Below are positions 13,998-25,894 of a DNA stretch of 64,000 nt, piece after piece. The notes under the pieces were generated by a model that made no database searches, was not told the DNA's origin, and saw only the letters and a list, made by a program, of their open reading frames with translations. The stretch lies in NCBI RefSeq assembly GCF_000001735.4, contig NC_003076.8, forward strand, positions 20,401,835 through 20,465,834, in the 5' to 3' direction. A program made the position numbers and the translations under genes. Each line of letters opens with the position of its first letter. Position 1 is the first letter of the stretch. This DNA is from Arabidopsis thaliana (Eukaryota; Streptophyta; Magnoliopsida; Brassicales; Brassicaceae).

Positions 13998-16748
13998 ATG
14001 GCCAAAGTGTTGACACTACTTGTTCTTCGACTACTCATGAACCTCTTACTTATCGGTTGGATTTCTCTCTGGATCATCAAACCCACGACCATATGGATAC
14101 AATCTTGGCGTCAAGCTGAAGATACCGCCAGACACACTTTCTTCGGCTATTACGGTAAAGTATATATGTACTTAAACCACAAATCTCTCTTATTGTACTT
14201 AAATATAACTCTGATTTTTGCATTTATGACTTGTAAGGTCTCAACTTTGCCGTATTTTCATTCCCTCCTATTGCTCTCTCTATCGTTGGACTCATTTACT
14301 TGAGTTTACTGCCACAACATCATCATCCAACAAGGTAAAAATAGTTTCATTCCCTAGTCAAAGTTGAAAGTAAGTAATGATCAAAACTTTGAAGTAGTGT
14401 TTTGTCAACTTGTAGAGGAGGGAGGGGTGCAGCTATTACTGTCTCAAGACCAGCCATTATCAATAGCTTCATTGGAATTGTGTCTTGTTTCGAGATACTT
14501 GCTCTTCTTTTGTTCCTACTCTTTCTTGCTTGGAACTTCTATGCCCGTGTCTCTAACGACTTCAAGAAGCTGATGCCTGTCAAAACCATGAATCTTAACT
14601 TGTAAAACTTTTCTCCAATTCCAAATTGTGCAGTCTTTCTATATAGAGTTGTTAAATATTGTTCACTTATTATTATATGTTTTCAGATGGCAGCTTAAGT
14701 ACTATAGAGTTGCTACAAGGTTTGGTCTATTAGCCGAAGCATGTCTCTCTCTTCTTCTTTTCCCTGTCTTGAGGGGACTCTCGATGTTCCGGTTACTTAA
14801 CATTGAGTTTGCAGCTTCTGTAAAATATCATGTGTGGTTCGGGACCGGTTTGATCTTCTTTTCTTTGGTTCATGGTGGAAGCACTCTGTTCATATGGACT
14901 ATTACTCATCACATTGAAGAAGAGGTAAATTAAATAACTTCTTTTTTTTTATAACAATCTTAAACTAGTGTCCTAACTCTAATTCTTGTGGTAAAAACAG
15001 ATTTGGAAATGGCAGAGAACGGGTCGGGTATATGTAGCTGGACTAATCAGCCTTGTAACAGGATTACTGATGTGGATCACATCACTTCCTCAAATTCGAA
15101 GGAAAAATTTTGAAGTTTTCTATTACACACACCATTTGTATATAGTTTTTCTTGTAGCTTTCTTGTTTCATGCCGGTGATCGTCACTTCTACTGGGTCCT
15201 CCCAGGCATGTTTCTCTTTGGACTCGACAAGATACTTCGGATTGTTCAATCACGATCTGAAAGCTGCATTCTTTCCGCCAATCTCTTCTCTTGTAAAGCC
15301 ATTGAGCTTGTCTTGCCAAAGGACCCAAGTAAGAAAATTAATTTCTCCAAGTATTTTAAACATATAAAAAAACGTTCCTTAACTTTGGTGAATTATTTTG
15401 GTATTTTGCAGTGCTTAACTATGCACCATCAAGTTTTATATTCTTGAACATTCCGTTGGTCTCACGGTTTCAATGGCATCCCTTTAGTATTATCTCAAGC
15501 TCGAGTGTAGACAAACACTCATTGTCTATTATGATGAAATGTGAGGGAGATTGGACAAATTCTGTTTATAACAAAATAGAAGAAGCGGCAAATTGTGAAA
15601 ATAAGATTAACAACATAATCGTAAGAGTGGAAGGTCCTTATGGACCTGCCTCGGTAGATTTTCTCAGGTTGCTAAAACACTCTCTACATCAGCTCAATTT
15701 CAAGAAATTGTTTTATATATTATATAATTATTGATTTGTTTGGCAGGTATGATAATCTGTTTCTTGTGGCGGGAGGAATTGGGATCACACCATTTCTAAG
15801 CATTTTGAAAGAACTAGCGAGCAAAAACCGACTCAAATCTCCCAAGAGAGTGCAGCTTGTGTTTGCGGTTAGGACATTCCAAGATCTTAACATGTTGCTT
15901 CCGATAGCATCTATAATCTTTAACCCAATCTACAACTTAAACCTCAAGTTAAAAGTTTTTGTCACCCAAGAAAAAAAGCCTTCCAATGGTACAACAACAC
16001 TGCAAGAGTTCTTGGCTCAATCACAAGTTCAGTCTATTCACCTCGGAACCGACGAGGACTATTCAAGATTCCCGATTCGCGGGCCTGAAAGTTTCAGATG
16101 GCTTGCCACATTAGTCCTCATAACCGTGCTTACGTTTCTCGGCTTCTTGATAGGTTTAAGCCATTTCTTTATACCTTCTGAACACAAGAATCATTCAGGG
16201 GTTATGAAGTTAGCTGCTTCAGGAGCAATGAAGACAGCTAAAGAAAAGGTTCCTTCATGGGTTCCAGATTTGATTATCATTGTCTCTTACGTTATAGCTA
16301 TCTCAGTTGGTGGTTTCGCTGCAACTATTCTACAACGGAGACGAAAACATAAAGAAGCACCAAGAATGTCTAAAGAAGTAGTAATTAAACCAGAGGAAAG
16401 AAACTTCACCGAGTTAAAACCAATTCCTATTACTGAGGAACATGAGATACATATCGGAGAAAGGCCAAAACTCGAAGGTACTTGTTAATTAAAACTACTA
16501 TCTTCTTGAGTAATAATGTCTATAAAGTTTCATGTATTTATTTTTGTAACACAGAGATAATGTCGGAGTTTGAGAAGAACTTGAGAGGATGGTCGAGTGT
16601 TGGAGTTTTAGTATGTGGACCAGAGTCAGTGAAAGAAGCTGTGGCATCAATGTGTCGCCAATGGCCTCAGTGTTTTGGAGTAGAAGATTTAAGAAGAAGC
16701 AGAATGAAGATGAATCTAAATTTTCATTCTCTTAATTTCAACCTCTAA
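13998..16748 (+). CDS. FRO8: Ferric-chelate reductase 8 (NADPH oxidase-like)
   Basis: Eight exons: 13998-14154, 14238-14334, 14416-14601, 14687-14924, 15001-15328, 15412-15667, 15747-16477, 16555-16748; all GT-AG and in frame, 728 residues. FRO proteins pass electrons from NAD(P)H via FAD and two haems to Fe(III)/Cu(II) across a membrane; FRO8 is reported or predicted to be mitochondrial. Visible hallmarks: several N-terminal membrane helices; putative haem-ligand histidines His195 and His209 (13 residues between) and His270/271 with His283; FAD motif HPFS; nucleotide motif GGIGITPFLS; C-terminal CGPE motif. A further hydrophobic pair follows residue about 530. The start ATG gives a hydrophobic leader at once; no better upstream ATG lies in frame. 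I recognise this as AT5G50160. Confidence 0.95.
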
Positions 16749-16819
16749 TCTAACAACATTTTCTAAGTTTGTATCGTTAGTTTCTCATTCTCCTGTATTT
16801 TTTATCTTATAGTTGTATA

Positions 16820-17395
16820 ATTTTTGGGTCTCTATCTTATTTTAATGTTTGCAGTTTGATCTTTTTTCTCAAAGGAGAATTTGCATAAAATGCATATTTG
16901 TTTTTTTTTCTTTATCTAGCATTTTCTTTTGAAATTTAAATAGAACAATGTAAAAATAGCTTCAAACGTTTTCATTTGGAAAAGTTAAACTAACATGTAA
17001 TAGTATAGCAAAGTAGCATGATAATTTTTGAAAATCACTTATAAGAATTTTTGCATATAGATATAGTAGTTGTGTATTTAGTTTGAAAATTTATTTTTGA
17101 ATATGTGAGGGTATTTTAATCCTAATTTTGCATTTATAACATTTTTTACCATAACTCATGATTAATACTGATCTCGAGATAGAAATTTTTGCTTTTGTCA
17201 CAATTTATGTATTTATTATAAACTGTCAAAATTTGATCTCTCACAATATGGTTACAGTTTGATTTTGTTTATGATCTCTATCTTACCATTATGTTTGCAG
17301 TTTATAATCAATTTTCTCAATGGAGAATTTGCAAATAAGCAATTTGTTTTTTTGTTCTTAATTTCGCATTTCTCATGGAATTTAAAAACAATGCC
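16820..17395. repeat. Diverged direct duplication, about 450 bp apart
   Basis: The segment around 16820-16950 (TCTCTATCTTATTTTAATG, TTTGCAGTTT, TTTCTCAAAGGAGAATTTGCA) is repeated at about 17265-17395 (TCTCTATCTTACCATTATG, TTTGCAGTTT, TTTCTCAATGGAGAATTTGCA). The first copy immediately follows the FRO8 stop codon, so it may include the FRO8 3' UTR. Confidence 0.75.
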
Positions 17396-18365
17396 ACTAA
17401 ACCTGCAGTAGTCCAGTAATTAACATAACAAAGTTTTAATAACCAAATAAACTGACTATGTTTTAGATTATTTGTGTCAACAAGACCAAGGCAAGATAGG
17501 TTTCTTCCGGGGAATCACCAGGAAAAAAAACGCAATTTAAGCAAACGTTCTATCAATCCGGCCAACTTTAAAAACAAATTAAAGGTTTTGTGGCCCAAAA
17601 ATACGTGTAAGACAAAAGACTGTGACACATGGGCCTTACTTCATGTGGAAGTTTTGGTGCAGTTATGTGACTTACGTACGTCAAGCAAAATATTAGCCGC
17701 CTTGAAATTTCAAAATTTGTGGATTAAATCTAATAATCAGAAACCATATACTATAAGATTTACGTTACATCCTTAAATTTGCAATCGTACGTTTTGGGCA
17801 ATGTATTATGTATACATTGAATAGAAGAGTCCTGTATTAATTGAGTTACGCGAACGGTTTTTTTTTTTTTTTTTCTGATCTAGCGGATGGAGGTATTAAA
17901 AATTCACATGCAAAATGTTGAGAAACAAATTTGCAATATAACGTAGCATAATAGATTTTTAAGAATATACCTCAAAGGAAAGCAAAATATTTGAAAGAAT
18001 AAATAAATCCTCATAAATTCCGTATTTTAAACAAGATTTTATTAAGAAAAAAATCCTAATAAAATCTTATTTGAAATAAGGAAATAAACATATCTTAGAA
18101 TTGTTCAAAGTACATTTACATAGGAATATAAAATAGCATAATGTATGTACAAAAATAATTATTTACAAATCATTTATTTCCAAATGTTGTTTAACATTGT
18201 CTAAGTAATATTAATTATGGTTTAAATTAATATTTAGTTATGGGAGCCCTATATTATTATTGAATTATTATATACAATTAGTTGATGTAAGTATCAAAAA
18301 TAAATAACTTAAGAAGTTTCCAAAACTAGTATTCTTTATTTGCTCTATTCATTATATTTTTATAT

Positions 18366-18490
18366 TTGTAACGTCCCGACCGTCTTTATTAGGTTTCGAC
18401 AATCACTTCTCGGAAGGTCGTCCATCCTGAAATTACTCTATCCTAAACATGTTTAACTATAAAATTCTCTCGAAACTTTTGTAACGTATA
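18366..18490 (-). mobile_element. 5S-rRNA-derived relic, Cassandra-TRIM-like
   Basis: Reverse-complemented, about 18400-18462 reads AGTTAAACATGTTTAGGATA, then GAGTAATTTCAGGATGGACG, then ACCTTCCGAGAAGTG. This follows plant 5S rRNA (AGTTAAGCGTGCTTGGGC, GAGAGTAGTACTAGGATGGG, TGACCTCCTGGGAAGTC) closely but with many substitutions, so it is not a working 5S gene. The block opens on the plus strand with TGTAACGTCCCGACC, as in the LTRs of Cassandra, a plant TRIM retrotransposon carrying a 5S-like promoter in its LTR. TTTGTAACGT recurs at 18478. A stray 5S pseudogene is the alternative. Confidence 0.5.
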
Positions 18491-19315
18491 TAACCACATA
18501 AATTCTCTTAAACTTATTTGCATACACCATTATATTTCTGAAATCGATATGTTACAATATTATTTAATATTTAGATTACTTTTACTGAATCGAATTAAAT
18601 ATCAAATCGAAACAAATCTAATCTACCAAAAATAATTTTGTTATAAACATTTCTTGCCTAGTTCTACCTCATATACATTTTAGTTAAAGAAAGAAATCAC
18701 AACAATTCCCATAATTCAATAATTAAATCCACAAAATCTTGGAGTAAGTAAGAGAAATAAAAAGATAGTATCTTAACATAAACAATTCAAAGATGCTCTC
18801 TCACACAATTCACACACACTTACAAAACAAAAGACAGAAACAATGTTTTCATTCAAATCAAAAGAAGTTATAACACTAGTACAAAAAAAGCTCAAATTCT
18901 AATAGTAACTCTTTTTATTTCCCAATTACCCAAAGATTCTCTCTCACTTCACAAAACTAGCTTTGAGAGTCGTGTTCCACAAAATCCATTAAAGCTGAAA
19001 CGGTTTTGCTCACCATTCAAACAAATACAAAATTGCAAAACCCCAAATTATAACAAAATAATATAAAAATTAAACCGCTAAAAAGAGTGAACCAACAAAA
19101 ATCGCCGAATGTGTGTGTAATGAGAAAACCGACCCATCATCCCAATCATCTCTTCCCGTGTCACTCTCTTCCTCTCCCACGTTTCTTCTCTCTTCCCTTT
19201 ATGGGTTTTAACTTCTCCTTCTTCTTCTTCTTCAATCTTCAGTTTTCAAATTCAACAACAATTCACATTTTGATTTCTTCATCATCTCTCTCTCTCTCGC
19301 TTCTCTCTCAAATCG

Positions 19316-22300
19316 ATGAGGCTCTACGTCTACATATTACAAGCCAAAGATTTACCAGCGAAAGAGACATTCGCTAAGCTTCACGTTGGGAGACACAAGT
19401 CTAAAACGAGAGTCGCGAGAGATACTTCGTCACCGATCTGGAACGAGGAATTCGTTTTTCGAATCAGTGATGTCGACGAAGGTGATGATGTCGTTGTATC
19501 GATTCTTCACCATGAGCAGCAAGATCATCAGTCTATTGTTTCCACCGGTTTAATTGGTAAAGTTCGGATTCCGCTTACTTCCGTTGCTGCTGAAGAGAAT
19601 CAAACTTTGTTGCCGACTTGGTTTGTCATTGAGAAACCTAGTGATGGCAAGTTCGTTAACATTGAATGTGGTTAGTAATCTGATTCTGTCAACTTTGTTG
19701 TTATCGATTTTGTTTTTCGTTGGATTTTGATTCTGTAATCACTTGTGGAAGAACTATTAGAGTACGAATGTTTAGCATTAGAGGAAATGTCATGTTTGTG
19801 TTCATGAATTGAGTGGCTTGTAGATTCATTTGAAGTTGTGTTTTCTGGTGTTTAGGTGAGAATTTAAGTCTCTGTATATGGAGGTGTTGGTTTATCTATG
19901 GATATGAACTTTACCTTCGTCTATCAGGAAAACTGATTCCATAGAGTATGAATGTTTAAGCATGAGAAGAAATGGCATGTTTGTGTCTTCTTTGGTGATT
20001 CATGCTTTGAGCATTGGTTAAGTAACTTGTAGATTCATTTGAAATGGTGTTTTCTGGTGTTAGGTGAGAATTTTAAGTCTCTAGTTAGTGAATCAATTGT
20101 GTGTGTGTGTGTGTGTGTGTTATCATTAGTGAATTAGGAATTGGGCTCTGTATCTGTGTGTGTGTATATGGAGGTTTTGGATATGAACTTTACCTTTGTA
20201 TTGTAGGGAAAATTCTTCTGAGTTTGTCTTTGCAAGGGAAATGGGAAAGTACCTCTGGTGAGAAGGTTCTTAATGATAAGCAGGATATTATTAACTTGGA
20301 AGGTGTGAAAGAACTCGAAGGATCGCCTAAAGATTTGATCTCCTCCAGAGATGGGAAACGGCGTAAACACCATGATGGGAAGCACATAATGAAGAATATT
20401 GTGAACCACATTGACAAGCTTTTTCATAAGAAAGAGGAGATCTCTAAGAGACTCCATGATGAGTCTTCAGTAGGACAAAGTGTAAACTCAAATTATGAGG
20501 ATGCCACTGACCAATGTTCTTCCTCTGCTACTTGTACTGGCTTTGAGGAAGGTCTTGACCTGATGCAGTCTAGTGATAGCGAAAGAGAAGAAATGCCTGA
20601 GAATCTTACAGGGGGAGTTCTTGTTGATCAGAAATATTTAGTCTCACCCTGTGAACTTAACAAATTTCTTTTTACGCCAAGTTCGCAATTTAGGAAAGAA
20701 TTGGCTGAACTTCAAGGTCTATCAGATGTACAGGAAGGGCCTTGGACAATGATGCAAGAAGATACTCCTCGTCTAACACGGGTTGTTACATACATGAGAG
20801 CTGCAACGAAGATGGTCAAAGCAGTAAAAGCAACAGAAAATCAAGTTTACCGGAAAGCTAGCGGGAAGCAGTTTGCTGTATTTGTTAGTGTAAGCACACC
20901 AGATGTTCCCTACGGAAATACCTTCAAAATAGAGTTGCTTTACAAGATACTACCTGAAACAGAGCCAACTGCTGGTGGGGAAGCTTCTCGACTGATCATA
21001 TCATGGGGGATTCAATTTAGTCAAAGTACTATAATGAAAGGTATGATTGAAGGAGGTGCTAGGCAAGGGCTGAAAGAAAGCTTTGAACAATTTTCTAATC
21101 TCCTGGCTAAGACTTATAAAACTCTTGATCCGGCTGTTGTATTGGACAAGGAGCAGGTTATAGCAACAGTGCAGTCAGAGCCAAAGACTGATTTGAAATC
21201 AGCTTTTCTATACTTCTGGAGTTCCTCTGTCATCTGTGCTGTTCTTTTGTCTGTATATGTTGTAGTTCATATGCTGCACTGTGAGCCCAGCAAAATCCAA
21301 GGGTTTGAATTCTATGGGCTTGATTTGCCTGATAGTTTTGGAGAGCTATTCAGTAGTGGAATACTTGTTCTTCTTCTGGAGCGTGTTTACATAATGACTG
21401 TGCACTTCGTACAAGCTAGATTACATCGAGGCGAGTTTCTATTTAAATAACACCTTCGGCCTTGTATTGCTTGTGCAGTCCAATTGACGTCTTTTTATTT
21501 TTAATTTTTTTCAGGAAGAGATCAGGGAGTCAAAGCAAATGGTAAGGGGTGGATTCTGACAATAGCTTTAATTAAGGGAACAAATTTGGCTTCAGTGGAA
21601 GCAACAGAGCTTTTTGATCCCTATGTTGTTTTCACTTGCAATGGGAAAACAAGAACAAGTTCTGTCAAACTTCAAGCCCAGGATCCTCAGTGGAATGGTA
21701 ATCAAACTTTTTCTTTAATTTATCTCTTCACTTCGTGATTATCCTGTGTCTCTGCCACAGTGCCACTAAAATACATGGTGTGGTTCTTACAGAGGTAATC
21801 GAGTTTGATGCAATGGAGGAACCACCATCGGTATTAGATGTGGAGGTATTTGATTTTGATGGTCCATTTGACCAGGGGGCTTCTCTTGGTCATGCAGAGA
21901 TCAATTTCTTGAAACATACAGCCGATGAACTTGCTGACTTGAGTGTTGCTCTAGTTGGTAATCATGCTCAAGCGTCTCAGTCGAAGTTACAATTGAGAAT
22001 TTTCCTGGAAAACAAGAACGGGGTTGAAACAATGAAGGATTACTTGAGTAAGGTGGAAAAGGAAGTCGGCAAGAAGGTAGACACACTCTAATGAAGTATC
22101 ATTAAATGGCCAGTCTTTGCGAATCGGTGTGGTTGGTCAAAAAAGCTTTTATGATGTTCATGTGCAACTCTGACTCTTGTCGTATGTATTGACAGTTGAA
22201 CATTCGGTCACCACAGAAGAACTCTGCTTTCCAGAAACTGTTTGGTTTGCCACATGAAGAATTTCTTCTCAAAGAATATACTTGTTACTTGAAGAGAAAA

Positions 22301-23690
22301 CTTCCGGTGCAGGTTTGCGTCTGTTTACTTTTCTTTCGCCTCATTCATAAACTAGTTTTCTATCTTGGAAAACTTCACCTACAGATTTATGTGGATTGAA
22401 GCGAGAATACAGTAAAGATGCATCTTAATAGAATGGAAACTGATATTAGAATCTGCTTTCACAGGGCAAGCTCTTTCTGTCTGCTAGAATTGTGGCGTTC
22501 TACTCAAATGTATTTGGACACAAGACAAAGTTTTATTTCCTCTGGGAAGATATTGATGACATCCAAGTGCTTCCCCCAACTTTTGCTTCATTAGGAAGCC
22601 CTTTGCTACTCATTATTCTGAAAAAGAACCGAGGTCTTGATGCAAAGCATGGAGCTAAATCTCAGGATGATGAAGGAAGACTTTCGTTCTATTTCCAGTC
22701 ATTTGTATCATTTGATGCCACCAGCAGGTATTGGTTTACGTGATCATCAACGACCCAAAGCGATTAGTTTACTGTTTGCAACTATATTGAATGTGAATTA
22801 TTCATGAAAATGGCAGGACAATCATGGCTTTGTGGAAAACAAGGACGTTAAGTGTGGATCATAGAGCACAAATAGTAGAAGAAGACCAAGATGTGGCAGA
22901 TCCTTTCCTCTTGCCTGAAGCTGTTACAGTTGTTTCAGATGCGGATGCATTAATGATGTCAAAAGTGTACACGTGTGATCTACCTTGCGATGTATGAATC
23001 ATAGTTCACTCTTCTTTGTACTACTTCCATTTTAATTAAGGCTATACAACTCAGTGTTAGTGCGTATCTGTTTGATGATGGTGTTCCCTGAATTTGATTT
23101 CAGTCCTCTTCTGTTACAGGTAGAATTAGTAATGAAGATCTTTGGTGGAGGAGAATTGGAGCGTAAGATCATGGAGAAATCTGGATGTTTGAGTTACGCT
23201 AGTACAACATGGGAATCTAAAAAACCGGGAGTCTACGAAAGACGGCTTTCTTACAAGTATAACCACTATGTGTCTGTGTTTGGAGGTGGAGTCACATGTG
23301 CACAACAGAAATCTCCAGCTCCAAATGATGAAGGCTGGATCTTGAATGAAATTGTGGCTCTCCACGATGTTCCATTCGGAGATCATTTTCGTGTAAGTCT
23401 TCTTCTTCCTCTGCTTTAATATATACAGTCCAATACAGAAACAACTTTTTGTCCACTAAATTATAATGACGATATTGTAGGTTCATATAAGGTACGAGGT
23501 GAAGAAAGCAGGAGTTGATTGTAAAACAAGTAAGTGTGAAGTGTATTTGAAGATCAGGTGGCTCAAAACAATAAAGTTTGAGCAAAGAATTAGCAAAAGT
23601 ATAATGGAGAAATTTAGGAATCGATTCAAAGTTATATTTGATTTGTTCCAGAAAGAATCTGTTGCAAATTCATCTTTGACACTTCTCTGA
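19316..23690 (+). CDS. C2 and GRAM (VASt) domain protein
   Basis: Nine exons: 19316-19670, 20207-21430, 21515-21697, 21793-22076, 22196-22312, 22465-22727, 22817-22991, 23120-23392, 23481-23690; 1027 residues. Order seen: N-terminal C2 domain starting at Met1 (residues 1-115), a VASt-type region (SPCELNKFLF, PRLTRVVTYM; about 250-430), a hydrophobic segment near residue 480, a second C2 (about 535-690), a GRAM domain (about 695-800, FGLPHEEFLL, YSNVFGHKTKF) and a second VASt domain to the end. C2 domains bind Ca2+/phospholipid; GRAM-VASt proteins bind lipids at membrane contacts. Intron 2 appears to use a GC donor (CATCGAG/GCGAGT at 21431), since the nearby GT donor breaks the frame. I recognise this as AT5G50170; in vivo function not established. 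Confidence 0.93.
19752..20206. repeat. Duplicated segments within intron 1
   Basis: Inside intron 1 of the C2/GRAM gene, a block around 19757-19895 (GTAGATTCATTTGAA, TGTTTTCTGGTGTT, AGGTGAGAATTT) recurs at about 19943-20085, and GTATATGGAGGT with GGATATGAACTTTACCTT at 19874-19918 recurs at 20164-20197. The last copy ends in the genuine acceptor TTGTAG/GG; the earlier copy ends CTATCAG/GAAAA, a potential decoy acceptor. A GT microsatellite (20098-20120) lies within. Confidence 0.75.
20098..20120. repeat. (GT)n microsatellite
   Basis: Uninterrupted GT run of about 11 units in intron 1 of the C2/GRAM gene. Confidence 0.95.
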
Positions 23691-24729
23691 CGAATAAAAC
23701 TATACTTGTTGTAGATCTCTTCTCATTACTCAAAATTTTAAATCTTGACTACATATGTCACCTTCACCTGATCCAGTCATGTGGCTTGCACGTGATCCAC
23801 TTGACAACATGGGAGGGAATTGAACATTTCCTAACAATATCCCCAAAATTAGTGCTTAATTAGCACCAATGTTCAAATAGCTTCAGTGAAATGAAATAAA
23901 TAGTTGCCACATTCGATGAAAGCATATATGCAGAGCTGGTAAGATTCAAGAAAATATTACACCATAGTCACTACTTTTTTTCTTGTCCAAAAAAAAAAAA
24001 AAAGTATTAAATTGGGAGATAAAATTTTAAATTAGATTATCTTTATTAGATTTTATCATCGAAACAAAAATACAAGAAGTCGACGTACAATATGTAGGTA
24101 AAAGAGAAAAAATATCCAGTAAAAAATCCAATATTTGGAAATAGTTACTATGTCCGATTTATACATCTGTGGATCTATATCTCTATTCAGCTACTAGCGA
24201 CCAACCAAAGCAGCCACAAACCGGTTACTATGTGATATTAGCTACATTAGGAGTAAATTGCTGTACTAACCAATTTTGAAACAAAATTAATTGAAATAAC
24301 CGTCGGCTCAATTATCAACCGATTGTGTAGTCAATGATTGTTGTTGGTAGTACAAAAGTTGGCACAAATTTGACATAAACTATTAACTAACGTGATTTTA
24401 TGGAATTCTATAATCGCAAATAGAATCTTATGTTATATTAATACTGAAAAAAGTATACATAACAAATATAGTATATCATTCTATTATTGTACTGATATAA
24501 TGCATTGATAACAACATGTTATTAATTCTAACAATTAATTTTGTTTTCGAAAAATGAGAAAAATAATTATATAAATTAAATAGAATAGAATTTTAATATT
24601 TGAAATAATATAGGGAGATTTAGCATTAGAATAACAATATTTAATTATAAATAGTATTATTTTATTTTTATCACCAAAATTCATTTATAATAAAACGTTA
24701 CAACGTCCATTTTACAACATACTTTTCTA
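23691..24729. other. Intergenic, AT-rich
   Basis: Downstream of the C2/GRAM gene. The first 100 bases are likely its 3' UTR. The rest is AT-rich with no family-like open frame. It leads into the decayed LINE remnant. Confidence 0.6.
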
Positions 24730-24897
24730 TATTAATTCTAGCATTCTTAGCAAGCATATCAGCTATCACATTTGCCTCTCTCTCTTATACACTTAAATTT
24801 TAAGCCATGTCTATATTTATAAGATTTTCAATTTCATTCCCTAGTCCCTACCGTATTTGCAAAGCCATGTCACAGATTCTCATTTGTCTACCCCAAA

Positions 24898-25660
24898 TAT
24901 AGCTGTCAAATGGTCCGTCCAGGGACCATTGGGCGTGTCCGTATGGACAGTTTTTTTTATGGGCCAAGTTGGACGGTCCATAATGGACAATGGTCCGAAA
25001 AATGTCCATGCCCAATAAAGACCATGTCCATATGGGCAAGCCCATGTATAGCCCATTTTATTATTGATAAATCAAAAATCATGATTTTAAAGAATTGTGT
25101 TTTTGCATTTTGCATTTTTCCGACAAAACGGTAAAATTGTGTTTTTCTTACCAATACAATAAAATCACGATTTTGGCGGAAAAATTATGAAATTGTTTTT
25201 TCCCGCCAAAACGGTAGAATCGTAAAATTGTTTTTTCCCGCCAAAACGAAGAATTGTGTTTTCTCACCAAAACTGTAAAATTGTGTTTTTCGCCAATATA
25301 ATAAAATCACGATTTTGGCAGAAAAATTACGTTTTCCCGCCAAAACCGTAAATTCGGAGAATTGCGTTTTCCCGTCGAAACTGTAAAATTGTGTTCTCGC
25401 CAATATAATAAAATCGCGTTTTAGAGGAAATTTGCGGAATTACGTTTTTCCGTCAAAATCGTAAAATCGGAGAATTGTATTTTTCCCTCAATTCATGCCC
25501 ATGGGCAGCCCATTGTCCATATGGTCAAGCCCATATTATCCGCGGACAAAACTGGTCATATGCCCAATTAGACCATTTGTTTTATGGTCCGGAATATAGC
25601 CCGTCCATATGCATTTGGACTGGGCAACCCCATGGGCCGCCTGTCCAATTGACAGTTCTA
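24898..25660. mobile_element. Non-autonomous hAT-like element with 8-bp TSD
   Basis: Flanked by an exact 8-base direct repeat ACCCCAAA at 24890-24897 and 25661-25668, the target-site length of hAT transposons. The ends are imperfect inverted repeats: TATAGCTGTCAAATGG on the left, and TAGAACTGTCAATTGG reading in from the right. The outer 160 bases at each end are rich in GTCCATATGG, GGGCAAGCCCAT and related motifs in opposite orientations. The 763-base element encodes no transposase and contains a minisatellite (about 25120-25490), so it would need transposase in trans. Family name not assigned. Confidence 0.85.
25120..25490. repeat. Minisatellite inside the hAT-like element
   Basis: About a dozen diverged units of roughly 25-35 bases with the core CCGCCAAAAC(G/T)GTAAAATTG followed by TGTTTTT, alternating with AATATAATAAAATCACGATT. 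Units vary in length and sequence. The array fills the centre between the inverted ends. Confidence 0.85.
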
Positions 25661-25838
25661 ACCCCAAAGATGAGAGATTCATGAATTTTTCACATCTCTT
25701 GAAAATTAGGGTAGCTTCGGTTCGGGATATCTTGATTATCCAAAACAAATAGAAAACTATTTCTCTCATCAAATTGAGTTTTTTTCTCTATAATTGAGTT
25801 TGTCATCAAATTGAGTTTTGCAAGGCTAGCTCCGTTTT

Positions 25839-25841
<3 letters not shown>

Positions 25842-25888
<47 letters not shown>
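25842..25888. repeat. (AT)n microsatellite
   Basis: Uninterrupted AT run of about 23 units within the LINE remnant. Confidence 0.97.

Positions 25889-25894
<6 letters not shown>

Larger units (their letters stand above)
16749..19315. other. Intergenic between FRO8 and C2/GRAM gene
   Basis: AT-rich. Contains a diverged direct duplication (about 16820-16950 and 17265-17395), a 5S-rRNA-like relic at 18366-18490 and, near the end, the C2/GRAM gene's 5' leader with two upstream ATGs (19109 and 19120). The open frame at 17474-17776 lacks an ATG start and any family resemblance. Confidence 0.6.

Noticed and set aside
13931..14119. Alternative frame over FRO8 exon 1
   Set aside because: Shadow of the FRO8 coding frame; only the ATG at 13998 joins the downstream exons in frame.
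17474..17776. Open frame of 100 codons upstream of the C2/GRAM gene
   Set aside because: Begins at GTG, not ATG; no recognisable motif; typical chance frame.
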